Below, in pieces: positions 1 to 6,026 of a stretch of 7,166 bases of DNA (position 1 is its first letter; each line of letters begins with the position of its first letter). Made by a program: the position numbers and the translations under genes. The notes below the pieces were generated by a model that saw only the letters and a program-made list of their open reading frames with translations, did not search any database and was not told the origin of the DNA. The DNA comes from a bacterium. GTDB taxonomy: Bacteria > Krumholzibacteriota > Krumholzibacteriia > LZORAL124-64-63. The stretch lies in the NCBI GenBank assembly GCA_030635025.1, contig DAOVZQ010000124.1, forward strand, positions 1-7,166. The letters run 5' to 3'.

Positions 1-72
1 CTTAGCTCAGTTGGTTAGAGCATCGGAATCATAATCCGAGTGTCCGGGGTTCGAATCCCTGAGCCGCTACCA
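1..72 (+). tRNA. tRNA with CAU anticodon (elongator Met or Ile2), 5' end missing
   Basis: The last 72 bases of a tRNA gene; by cloverleaf numbering the window opens at tRNA position 6, so five bases are outside. D stem GCTC/GAGC is 5-8 with 18-21. The anticodon stem TCGGA/TCCGA is 23-27 with 35-39, and its loop ATCATAA (28-34) puts anticodon CAT at 30-32. A five-base variable loop (40-44) precedes T stem CGGGG/CCCTG around the loop TTCGAAT (50-56). The 3' acceptor strand AGCCGCT is 62-68, discriminator A is 69 and CCA is encoded at 70-72. The anticodon stem lacks the three G-C pairs of initiator tRNA, so this is not fMet. CAU can be elongator methionine or the isoleucine tRNA whose C34 becomes lysidine. 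The tilS gene just downstream makes Ile2 worth testing, but sequence alone does not decide. Position 32 is A, where C or U is usual. Eight T residues (73-80) follow and could help end or process the transcript. Confidence 0.95.
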
Positions 73-111
73 TTTTTTTTGCCCCGCGGCGTCAACCGCA
101 AGAGCGTTGTC

Positions 112-1533
112 ATGACCAGAGACAATCCATTCCTGCTGCAGATCCGCACGGAAATCGAGAGGTTGCTAGACCTCGTTTCCGCCCGGAATCCGCACGCCCC
201 GTCCCCGACCTCGCCGCTTGGCCTACTGGTCGGCCTCTCCGGCGGCGCCGACTCCACGGCGTTACTGCTGGCCGCCACGGCCTGGCGAGACCACGGCGGC
301 GGCCCGGTGGAAGCCGCCCATGTGAACCACGGGCTGCGCGGGAAAGCCGCCGACAAGGACGAGGCCTTCTGTGCGAAGCTCTGCGACCGGCTCGGTGTCG
401 TCATGCACCTGGCCCGCTCCGATACCCGGCAAATGGCGAAAGACCAGGCGATGAGTCTCGAGGAAGCGGCGCGGTTCGAGCGCATGGGCTTCTTCGATCA
501 GTTACTGGTCGGGCGCCCCAGCCTGCAGGCCTGCGCTACCGCACACCACCAGGACGACCAGCTCGAAACCCTCGTCATGCGCTTTTTCCGCGGCGCCGGC
601 GCCGAGGGCATGCGCGGCATCCGGCCCGTGTCCGGTCGGATCATCCATCCCCTGCTGGTAACCGACCGGGACGGCATCACGTCGTTTCTCCGTGGGATCG
701 GTCAGGATTGGCGCGAGGACTCGACCAATACCGACGGCTCCAACGTCCGGGGGCGCATCCGACACGAGCTGCTGCCCCTGGCGCGCGATATTCTCGGCCC
801 GGGTGTCGACTCGGCCCCCTTGCGCCTGTCAGAACTGCTCACGGCCGACGCCGCCGTCCTTGAGGCAACCGCTCGCGTCCTGATGGAGGAAATGCAGGCC
901 GTCGGCAGGGGTCTGGCTGTGAAATCCCTGGTGGAAATGCCGCAACCCCTGGCGTCCAGGGTCGTAAGACTCCACTTGCGCGATGAGCACGATCTCGGAT
1001 CGAACCTGGCCCGTACCCACATCGACCGCCTGCTCGACTGGCTCCCCGAAAGCCGTTCGGGCGCCGAGATCGACCTGGTGGACGGCTGGTGCGCCCGGCG
1101 CGACTTCGATCGGCTGGTTTTTACGTCTCCATACGGGGACGAGGAGATGGCCCCGGACACGGACTTTCGTATCTTGGTGAAGGCGGCCGTCGCCGAGGAG
1201 GTGGAGTCGCCGGAACCGGAACAGGGACATGAAGTTCCACCGTCCGGACAATGGCGACTGACCCTGCCGCCCGAGGCCCTCCGAGGCGACCCCCGACTCC
1301 GGCCGTGGGCCGCCGGCGACCGACTCGTCCCTTTCGGGATGGACGGGAGCAAGAAGGTCAGCGACATTCTACGCGAATCTCGGGTCCCGGTCGCGGACCG
1401 ACCCGACGTCATGCTTGTCGAAGACGACGATGGCCCCCTGTGGCTCGTGGGATTGGTGCGCGCCGAGCGCACCCGGTTGTTGCCGTCCACGGCCACGGCC
1501 GTTACACTGCTGATCCGTAGGGAGAGCGTGTAG
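112..1533 (+). CDS. tilS: tRNA(Ile)-lysidine synthetase TilS
   Basis: TilS uses ATP and lysine to convert C34 of the CAU-anticodon isoleucine tRNA into lysidine, switching it from AUG/Met to AUA/Ile; it is a cytoplasmic enzyme. The 473-residue product has the PP-loop SGGADS at residues 43-48, AHVNHGLRG at 69-77, AHHQDDQLET at 144-153, RGAGAEGMRGI at 160-170 and, later, the WREDSTN and IRHELLP motifs. A TilS C-terminal domain follows (GDR at 402-404, then GSKKVSDILRESRVP and a WLVG strand), so it is the long, E. coli-like form. The frame stays open upstream to a GTG at 40, but that lies inside the tRNA, so I chose the ATG at 112, preceded by a weak AAGAG at 100-104. In the conserved RNxIRH motif the asparagine is glycine (RGRIRH). 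The gene ends 28 bp before ftsH with no terminator between, so the two are probably co-transcribed. Confidence 0.95.
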   Translation: MTRDNPFLLQIRTEIERLLDLVSARNPHAPSPTSPLGLLVGLSGGADSTALLLAATAWRDHGGGPVEAAHVNHGLRGKAADKDEAFCAKLCDRLGVVMHLARSDTRQMAKDQAMSLEEAARFERMGFFDQLLVGRPSLQACATAHHQDDQLETLVMRFFRGAGAEGMRGIRPVSGRIIHPLLVTDRDGITSFLRGIGQDWREDSTNTDGSNVRGRIRHELLPLARDILGPGVDSAPLRLSELLTADAAVLEATARVLMEEMQAVGRGLAVKSLVEMPQPLASRVVRLHLRDEHDLGSNLARTHIDRLLDWLPESRSGAEIDLVDGWCARRDFDRLVFTSPYGDEEMAPDTDFRILVKAAVAEEVESPEPEQGHEVPPSGQWRLTLPPEALRGDPRLRPWAAGDRLVPFGMDGSKKVSDILRESRVPVADRPDVMLVEDDDGPLWLVGLVRAERTRLLPSTATAVTLLIRRESV

Positions 1534-1561
1534 CGCTGTTTCCATATTCAACGGGAGTAAC

Positions 1562-3571
1562 ATGGCCAACGACAGAAAAAAACCGCACTTGCCCGGCTCC
1601 GGCGGCGGACGCCGTCCCTCCATGCCCGGTCGCACGGTCGGTTTCTGGATGCTGCTTCTCTTGCTGGTGTTCCTCGCGTTCCAGATGATGTCCATCGATC
1701 GCGAGCAGGTCTACTCGATCAGCTACAATTCCTTCAAGGAACAGGTCGAAGCAGGCAACATCCGCTCGCTAACCAAGACCGATTCGACCGTCCAGGGCGA
1801 TTTCGTCGAGCGGGTGCCGATCATGCTGGAAAACGGCACGGCGCCCGACGTGCTGCGATTCGAGATCGTACTTCTGGCGGAAGACCCGGCCTTCCCCGAG
1901 TGGGTGCGCACCAACAACCCCGAAGCCTACATCAAGGGCGACACGGCCAAGACGAGTTGGCTGTCGGTGATCGTCACCTACTATCTGCCCTTCCTGCTGA
2001 TCCTGGTCCTGTGGCTCTTCTTCATCCGCCAGATGCAGGGCGGCAGCAACAAGGCATTCAGCTTCGGCAAGTCGAAGGCCAAGCTCATCAACATGGACAA
2101 GCCCACGGTCACTTTCGAGGACGTGGCGGGCTGCGACGAGGCCAAGGTCGAGCTCGAAGAGATCATCGAGTTCCTGCGCCATCCCAAGAAATTCCAGCGG
2201 CTCGGCGGACGCATCCCCAAGGGCGCCCTGCTGGTCGGCGCGCCGGGCACGGGCAAGACCCTGCTGGCCAAGGCCGTCGCCGGCGAGGCGAGCGTGCCCT
2301 TCTTCAGCATGAGCGGCTCCGACTTCGTGGAGATGTTCGTGGGCGTGGGCGCATCCCGCGTGCGCGACCTCTTCGAGCAGGGCAAGAAAAACGCGCCGTG
2401 CATCATCTTTATCGATGAGATCGACGCGGTCGGCCGCCATCGCGGCGCCGGTCTGGGCGGCGGTCACGACGAGCGCGAGCAGACCCTCAACCAGCTCCTG
2501 GTGGAGATGGACGGCTTCGAATCCAACGAGGGCGTGATCCTGGTCGCCGCCACGAACCGTCCGGACGTACTCGACCCAGCCCTGTTGCGGCCTGGCCGAT
2601 TCGACCGCCCGATCGTGGACGATATTCTGGCCCTGAACGGTCGCGACACCATCCTCAAGGTCCACATGAAGAAGATCCGCATGAACGACGACGTCTCCGC
2701 GCGCCAGATTGCCGCGGGCACGCCCGGACTGGCCGGCGCCGACCTGGCGAACCTGGTCAACGAGGCCGCCCTGCTGGCTGCCCGCAAGGATCACACGGAT
2801 GTCCATATGGACGACTTCCTCGAAGCGCGCGAAAAGGTCATGCTCGGACCCGAGCGCCGCAGCATGATCCTCGACGACGAGGACAAGAAGATCACGGCCT
2901 ATCACGAGGCCGGGCACGCCATGCTCTCGATGCTCTGCGAGCACGCCGATCCCGCCGGAAAGGTGACGATCATCCCACGTGGCCAGGCTCTGGGCATCAC
3001 CTTTACGCCGCCACAAAAGGACGAGCATCACACCAGCAAGGAGAAGCTGACCGATCGGATCTGCGTGTCGCTGGGCGGCCGTGTGGCCGAGGAAATGTTC
3101 ATCGGTAAGATCCACGGCGGGGCCTACGCCGACATCAAAACCGTCACCAGTATCGCCCGCACCATGGTCACCCAGCTGGGCATGAGCGACTCCCTGGGCC
3201 CCATCTCCTACGACGAGGGGCAGCAGCAGGTCTTCCTGGGTCGCGACTACGGGCAGCGGCGCACCCTGAGCGAGCGCACGCAGCAGCAGATCGACGACGA
3301 GGTCACGCGCATCATCAGCGAACAGCTCGAACGCGCCCGCACGCTCCTGTCCGAAAACCGCGACAAGGCTGTGGTCATGGGCGAGGCGCTGCTCGAACGC
3401 GAGACCCTGGCCCGCGACGAGGTGGAAATGATCATGGCGGGTACGCCCCTGCCGCCGCCGGAGGTCGATCTGCCCGTCGACGAGCCCGAGCCGAGCCCGG
3501 ACGAGCCCTCGGCCGATGAACCGGTCGCCTCCGAAACCGACGACGCGCCCCCCGAGGAGCCCGACGCCTGA
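1562..3571 (+). CDS. ftsH: ATP-dependent zinc metalloprotease FtsH
   Basis: FtsH is a membrane-anchored hexameric AAA+ protease that extracts and degrades damaged membrane proteins and short-lived regulators. The 669-residue protein has a first membrane helix at about 27-44, an extracytoplasmic domain to about 132 and a second helix at about 133-155. In the AAA+ domain are Walker A GAPGTGKT (226-233), pore motif MFVG (258-261), Walker B IIFIDE (281-286) and the second region of homology (about 330-349) with arginine fingers R343 and R346. The peptidase has HEAGH (448-452), with D524 in GGAYADIK as the likely third zinc ligand. All catalytic residues are present. The ATG at 1562 follows GGGAG (1553-1557) by 4 nt. 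Two local oddities: IVDDILALNG replaces the usual V-D-LPD-x-x-GR strand after the second region of homology, and the last 40 residues are a proline- and acid-rich tail. Its TGA shares a base with the folP ATG, which suggests translational coupling. Confidence 0.98.
   Translation: MANDRKKPHLPGSGGGRRPSMPGRTVGFWMLLLLLVFLAFQMMSIDREQVYSISYNSFKEQVEAGNIRSLTKTDSTVQGDFVERVPIMLENGTAPDVLRFEIVLLAEDPAFPEWVRTNNPEAYIKGDTAKTSWLSVIVTYYLPFLLILVLWLFFIRQMQGGSNKAFSFGKSKAKLINMDKPTVTFEDVAGCDEAKVELEEIIEFLRHPKKFQRLGGRIPKGALLVGAPGTGKTLLAKAVAGEASVPFFSMSGSDFVEMFVGVGASRVRDLFEQGKKNAPCIIFIDEIDAVGRHRGAGLGGGHDEREQTLNQLLVEMDGFESNEGVILVAATNRPDVLDPALLRPGRFDRPIVDDILALNGRDTILKVHMKKIRMNDDVSARQIAAGTPGLAGADLANLVNEAALLAARKDHTDVHMDDFLEAREKVMLGPERRSMILDDEDKKITAYHEAGHAMLSMLCEHADPAGKVTIIPRGQALGITFTPPQKDEHHTSKEKLTDRICVSLGGRVAEEMFIGKIHGGAYADIKTVTSIARTMVTQLGMSDSLGPISYDEGQQQVFLGRDYGQRRTLSERTQQQIDDEVTRIISEQLERARTLLSENRDKAVVMGEALLERETLARDEVEMIMAGTPLPPPEVDLPVDEPEPSPDEPSADEPVASETDDAPPEEPDA
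3554..3559 (+). promoter_or_regulatory. Shine-Dalgarno GAGGAG for folP inside the end of ftsH
   Basis: GAGGAG lies 11 nt before the ATG at 3571, within the final codons of ftsH. The spacer is somewhat long, but this is the best ribosome-binding site near the folP start. It supports the start that overlaps the ftsH stop over the downstream GTG/ATG at 3679-3684, which has no such site. Confidence 0.55.
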
Positions 3572-4458
3572 TGGATTCGGACCGACACGATTCGACACGC
3601 GAAACGGCGCCCCGCCCGGGCGCCGTTTCGTATTGGCGCCTGGGTGACCGGACACTCGACTTCACGCGCCGCCCCCTGGTGATGGGGATCATCAACGTCA
3701 CCCCGGACAGCTTCCACGCTCCCTCGCGCGCCAACGCCGAACGAGCGGCCGAGATGGCGCGGGAGATGATCGCGGCCGGGGCCGACCTGCTCGACCTGGG
3801 CGCTGAATCGTCGCGGCCCGGCGCTGAACCGGTGGACGCGTCCGACGAACAGGCCCGTCTGCTGCCCGCACTCGAAGCCGTACGCGCGGCCTGCGACCTG
3901 CCGCTGACCATCGACACCTACCGAGCCGAAACCGCCCGTTTGGCCCTGGCGGCCGGCGCCGACGGCGTCAACGACATCACCGGCGGCCAGGGTGATCCGG
4001 ACATGCTATCGCTGGCGGCCGAAACCGGCTGCGGACTGATCCTGATGCACATGCAGGGCACGCCCGGCACCATGCAGGAGAATCCCCGCTACGACGACGT
4101 GGTGGCCGAGGTCGCCGCCGAGCTGGCGGACCGGGCCGAGGCCGCCGAGACCGCGGGCGTGGCGCGCGACCATATCGTCGTCGATCCCGGCATCGGTTTC
4201 GGAAAGACCCTGGCTCATAACCTGGCCCTGATGGCGCGCCTACGGGACGTGGCCGGCGGACGCCCCCTGATGCTGGGCGCCTCGCGCAAGTCGTTCATCG
4301 GGCAGCTGACCGGAGACGGAACACCGCAACGTCTCGGGGGCAGCCTGGCGGCGGTCGCGGTCGCCCACGACCACGGCGCGGCGATCGTGCGGGTGCACGA
4401 TGTACACGCGACCGTGCAGTTCCTCGACGTCCTCGCCGCGATCACGGCGACCCGTTGA
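3571..4458 (+). CDS. folP: Dihydropteroate synthase FolP
   Basis: FolP condenses 7,8-dihydropterin pyrophosphate with p-aminobenzoate to give dihydropteroate in folate synthesis and is the sulfonamide target. The 295-residue protein shows the full TIM-barrel signature: MGIINVTPDSF (38-48), GAESSRPGAEPV (77-88), TIDTYR (113-118), GVNDITGG (132-139), HMQGTPGTMQENPRY (160-174), VDPGIGFGK (204-212), GASRKSFIG (236-244) and VRVHDV (273-278). No catalytic residue appears lost. Loop 1 reads DSFHAPSR, shorter than the DSFSDGG type of E. coli. The ATG overlaps the ftsH TGA by one base and follows GAGGAG. About 20 residues before the conserved core (MDSDRHDSTRETAPRPGAVS) look like a non-conserved extension and are encoded across a strong hairpin (3600-3630). 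A shorter product starting at GTG 3679 or ATG 3682 is possible, since some Sul-type synthases start that close to the motif, but no ribosome-binding site supports it. Confidence 0.96.
   Translation: MDSDRHDSTRETAPRPGAVSYWRLGDRTLDFTRRPLVMGIINVTPDSFHAPSRANAERAAEMAREMIAAGADLLDLGAESSRPGAEPVDASDEQARLLPALEAVRAACDLPLTIDTYRAETARLALAAGADGVNDITGGQGDPDMLSLAAETGCGLILMHMQGTPGTMQENPRYDDVVAEVAAELADRAEAAETAGVARDHIVVDPGIGFGKTLAHNLALMARLRDVAGGRPLMLGASRKSFIGQLTGDGTPQRLGGSLAAVAVAHDHGAAIVRVHDVHATVQFLDVLAAITATR
3600..3630 (+). terminator. Perfect 13-bp hairpin at the ftsH-folP junction (terminator or attenuator candidate)
   Basis: The arm CGAAACGGCGCCC (3600-3612) pairs without mismatch with GGGCGCCGTTTCG (3618-3630) around the five-base loop CGCCC. 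It begins 28 nt after the ftsH stop, a normal distance for an intrinsic terminator, with A residues on the left arm and TTT on the right. However, the bases after it (TATTGG) are not a true U tract, and the hairpin lies inside folP codons 10-20. It may reduce folP expression relative to ftsH or protect the ftsH mRNA 3' end. The structure is seen; the function is inferred. Confidence 0.45.
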
Positions 4459-4471
4459 CCCGTCTTCGACG

Positions 4472-4500
4472 TTGAGCGCATGGGTGGGCGGTGTTAAGCT
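4472..4500 (+). promoter_or_regulatory. Possible sigma-70-type promoter before cdaA
   Basis: TTGAGC (4472-4477) is followed after 17 bp by TAAGCT (4495-4500), matching four of six and three of six consensus positions. It sits in the 90-bp gap between folP and cdaA, about 50 bp before the cdaA ATG. The match is weak, and such a pair can occur by chance, so cdaA may equally depend on read-through from folP. Confidence 0.22.
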
Positions 4501-4548
4501 TCGCGCTTCGACGGTTGCAGAACCCTTAACCGAACGGTCCGCACGGGC

Positions 4549-5343
4549 ATGCTGAGTTTCATTTCCGACTCGCCGATCATCGACATCCTCGACATCCTGA
4601 TCGTGGCGTTCCTGCTGTATCGCCTGATACTGCTGGTGCGCGGCACCCGCGCCACGCAGATGTTCTTCGGCCTCGGATTGCTGGTCATCTTCTCGTGGCT
4701 CGCCGATCGGGTGGGCCTGATCGTCGTCAAGCAGATCATCTCGTCGCTGCAGACCGTTTGGGTGGTGGCCTTCCTGATCATCTTCCAGCCCGAGTTGCGT
4801 ACGGCGCTGACCCATCTGGGCCGACGTCGCGGCATCCTGTTTTTTGCGGCGCCGGAGGAGATCCCCGCCCAGCAGGAGATCATTCGCGCCGTGGAAAAAC
4901 TCTCGCGCCGGGGCCTGGGCGCCCTGATCGTGCTGGAGCGCGAGATCAGCCTGGGCCGCTGGGCCAAAACAGGCACCCCCCTGGGCGCCGATATTTCCGC
5001 CGAACTGCTCGAGTCGGTTTTCACCATGCCCGGCCCGTTGCACGACGGCGCGGTAATCATCAGCCAGGACAGGATCTCGGCCGCGGCCTGCATCCTGCCC
5101 AACACCGAACGCGCCGAACTGGGTTACGTGCTGGGGACCCGTCATCGCGCCGCCATCGGACTGAGCGAAGTGTCCGACGCGGCGGTGATCGTGGTATCCG
5201 AAGAAACGCGTGCCATCTCCCTGGCCTACGGCGGCGACATCAAGCGCGGCCTGTCCATCGACGACCTCACCTCCGAGCTGAACCGCATCTTCACCCGCCC
5301 GGGCAACAAGTCGCGCGAACAGTCCGAGACCCAACCGGCCTAG
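4549..5343 (+). CDS. cdaA: Membrane diadenylate cyclase CdaA
   Basis: CdaA (DacA) joins two ATP molecules into cyclic di-AMP, a second messenger for potassium and osmolyte balance and cell-wall homeostasis. The 264-residue protein starts with three hydrophobic segments (about 9-31, 37-51 and 57-79), then a short link, then a DisA_N-type cyclase domain. Both diagnostic motifs are intact: DGA at 166-168 (PLHDGAVI) and RHR at 198-200 (GTRHRAAIGLSE). Length and layout match the CdaA family, not DisA, which has C-terminal DNA-binding domains. The ATG at 4549 has no clear Shine-Dalgarno sequence but gives the normal family N-terminus. The polar tail (about 250-264) is probably disordered. CdaA genes are typically followed by cdaR and glmM; here the next gene is on the opposite strand, so any regulator must be encoded elsewhere. 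The folP-cdaA junction suggests an ancestral longer cluster cut short at this point. Confidence 0.96.
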   Translation: MLSFISDSPIIDILDILIVAFLLYRLILLVRGTRATQMFFGLGLLVIFSWLADRVGLIVVKQIISSLQTVWVVAFLIIFQPELRTALTHLGRRRGILFFAAPEEIPAQQEIIRAVEKLSRRGLGALIVLEREISLGRWAKTGTPLGADISAELLESVFTMPGPLHDGAVIISQDRISAAACILPNTERAELGYVLGTRHRAAIGLSEVSDAAVIVVSEETRAISLAYGGDIKRGLSIDDLTSELNRIFTRPGNKSREQSETQPA

Positions 5344-5636
5344 CGCCCCCGCCACAGGGAAACACCAGCGCCCGACCGCCCGGCGATGTCGGCCAGGGCA
5401 TCGGCCAGAGCCAGATGCACGCCTCGCCTGAACGCGGATCGCCTGAAGGCTTCCAATCGAACACGACCCCGACCACGCCATACGCGAGGCCCCACACCTT
5501 CGCATTCCAACCACACCGCATAGCCCCTTCGATCGTGCGACAGTCCGCCGCTCCTGAGCGTGAGATCCGGACGCAGGTGACGTTGCAGATCGTCGAGACT
5601 GCGTCGAACTAACCGTCTCAATGGATTCGGTGACAT
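5340..5636 (-). CDS. Hypothetical 98-residue basic protein, convergent with cdaA
   Basis: I do not recognise this product. The reading frame encodes 98 residues, rich in arginine, with a likely N-terminal helix, a central stretch resembling beta strands (DLTLRSGG, GYAVWLEC, RVWRGRG) and a helix HLALADALADI. The helix-strands-helix order loosely recalls a small nucleic-acid-binding fold such as a double-stranded RNA-binding domain, but no diagnostic residue confirms it. In favour of a real gene: an ATG with GAAGGA (5645-5650) 8 nt upstream, an A+T-richer stretch before that, and a 15-bp in-frame duplication (AFRRS then AFRRG). Against: third-position G+C is about 63% by my count, below first-position (about 72%), unlike a typical gene at this G+C content; arginine richness is common in spurious frames. 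It ends four bases inside cdaA, tail to tail. It could be genuine, decaying or spurious. Confidence 0.42.
   Translation of the reverse strand: MSPNPLRRLVRRSLDDLQRHLRPDLTLRSGGLSHDRRGYAVWLECEGVGPRVWRGRGRVRLEAFRRSAFRRGVHLALADALADIAGRSGAGVSLWRGR
5424..5447. repeat. 9-bp direct repeat, 15-bp period, in the small ORF
   Basis: TCGCCTGAA occurs at 5424-5432 and again at 5439-5447. The 15-bp period preserves the minus-strand reading frame and gives the adjacent peptides AFRRS and AFRRG. This looks like a small tandem duplication tolerated by, or occurring in, a coding frame. Confidence 0.6.
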
Positions 5637-5644
5637 GGCGTTGG

Positions 5645-5650
5645 TCCTTC
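5645..5650 (-). promoter_or_regulatory. Shine-Dalgarno GAAGGA for the small minus-strand ORF
   Basis: Read on the minus strand, GAAGGA lies 8 nt before the ATG at 5636-5634, an ideal spacing. It is the strongest single argument that this small reading frame is translated. Confidence 0.45.
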
Positions 5651-5689
5651 ACGGAGTTGAAATGTCGGGATGTGATATTAGGTGGGGTG

Positions 5690-5738
5690 GCAAAACCGGC
5701 CGAACGCTTCGGGCGCCCTCCCCGTCCCGCCGGTTTGC
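5690..5738. repeat. Inverted repeat GCAAAACCGGC / GCCGGTTTGC
   Basis: The left arm (5690-5700) pairs with the right arm (5729-5738) over ten base pairs with one bulged A, enclosing 28 bases that contain a smaller CGAA/TTCG stem (5701-5704 with 5708-5711) and the palindrome GGGCGCCC. On the minus strand it would lie in the leader of the small ORF, about 50 bases before its ATG. No U tract follows on either strand, so a terminator role is doubtful. Confidence 0.4.
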
Positions 5739-5971
5739 GCCATGCGACGTCCCGAGTCCTCCCATCCTCGACCCGTCACCCCCGCGGCGGCTCGTTGCAA
5801 GGGCCGACCCAAGGGAGACGCACTTGCGAGTAAACCGGTAATACTCGTCCAGGTAGGGAGATACGGCGTCACACCGGGACCCAGGTCATCCAGGGGGACG
5901 CGGAATGCCAAGCACAAGGGGATCGCGGGGCGTTGATCCGATAATCGAGCGATATGTCGATATAGGACATT

Positions 5972-6006
5972 GCGGACCTGTACCGATACCGGTACACCCG
6001 GTCCGC
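5972..6006 (-). terminator. Bulged 13-bp hairpin after the STAS-GAF gene (terminator candidate)
   Basis: GCGGACC (5972-5978) pairs with GGTCCGC (6000-6006), and directly inside it TGTACC (5979-5984) pairs with GGTACA (5991-5996), leaving a CCC bulge (5997-5999) and the loop GATACC. It starts 20 nt after the stop of the minus-strand gene, where a terminator is expected. No run of U follows on the minus strand, so termination may be weak or Rho-assisted, or the hairpin may only stabilise the mRNA end. Confidence 0.45.
5984..5996. repeat. 13-bp direct repeat CGATACCGGTACA, copy 1
   Basis: CGATACCGGTACA forms the loop and right inner arm of the hairpin downstream of the STAS-GAF gene. An identical copy lies at 6163-6175 inside the gene. 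The core TACCGGTA is palindromic. Confidence 0.6.
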
Positions 6007-6026
6007 GGTCAGACAGAAAGACAGGA

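Larger units (their letters stand above)
5637..6026. other. 390-bp stretch without a convincing gene, rich in inverted repeats
   Basis: No frame here looks like a protein: open frames are short, low in normal sequence character and lack ribosome-binding sites. The stretch separates the stop of the STAS-GAF gene from the small minus-strand ORF. It contains a 10-bp stem with a long loop (5690-5738), a 6-bp stem CGAGTA/TACTCG around AACCGGTAA (5827-5847), an A+T-rich patch with CGATAT twice (5950-5955, 5958-5963) and a strong bulged hairpin (5972-6006). It matches none of the RNAs I checked by eye (RNase P, SRP RNA, tmRNA, GEMM riboswitch, group II domain V). It may be a leader, a small RNA or only a spacer. 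Confidence 0.5.

Noticed and set aside
40..111. Upstream extension of tilS to a GTG at 40
   Set aside because: The added codons lie mainly inside the tRNA; the peptide SGVRIPEP is a typical artefact of reading through tRNA 3' ends.
15..485. Minus-strand 156-codon frame over the tRNA and tilS
   Set aside because: Its tail is antisense tRNA and the rest is the shadow of tilS.
1769..3655. Minus-strand 628-codon open frame
   Set aside because: Antisense shadow of ftsH; the real gene has every FtsH motif in the other strand, and long antisense frames are common at high G+C.
4695..5612. Plus-strand 305-codon frame overlapping cdaA
   Set aside because: Frame-shifted shadow of cdaA, rich in R, P and G; cdaA itself has intact motifs.
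4240..5652. Minus-strand 470-codon open frame across folP, the gap and cdaA
   Set aside because: Low-complexity shadow of two well-identified genes with no recognisable domain.
5690..5760. c-di-GMP (GEMM) riboswitch on the minus strand
   Set aside because: GCGCAAACC and GGGACG fragments recall GEMM, but the GAAA tetraloop and the GGACGCAAAGCC segment are missing or out of order.
5682..5936. Plus-strand 84-codon frame in the gap
   Set aside because: No ribosome-binding site, unusual composition and overlap with inverted repeats; not supportable as a gene.
5637..6026. RNase P RNA, SRP RNA, tmRNA or c-di-AMP (ydaO) riboswitch in the gap
   Set aside because: None of the conserved core sequences of these RNAs could be found by eye on either strand.
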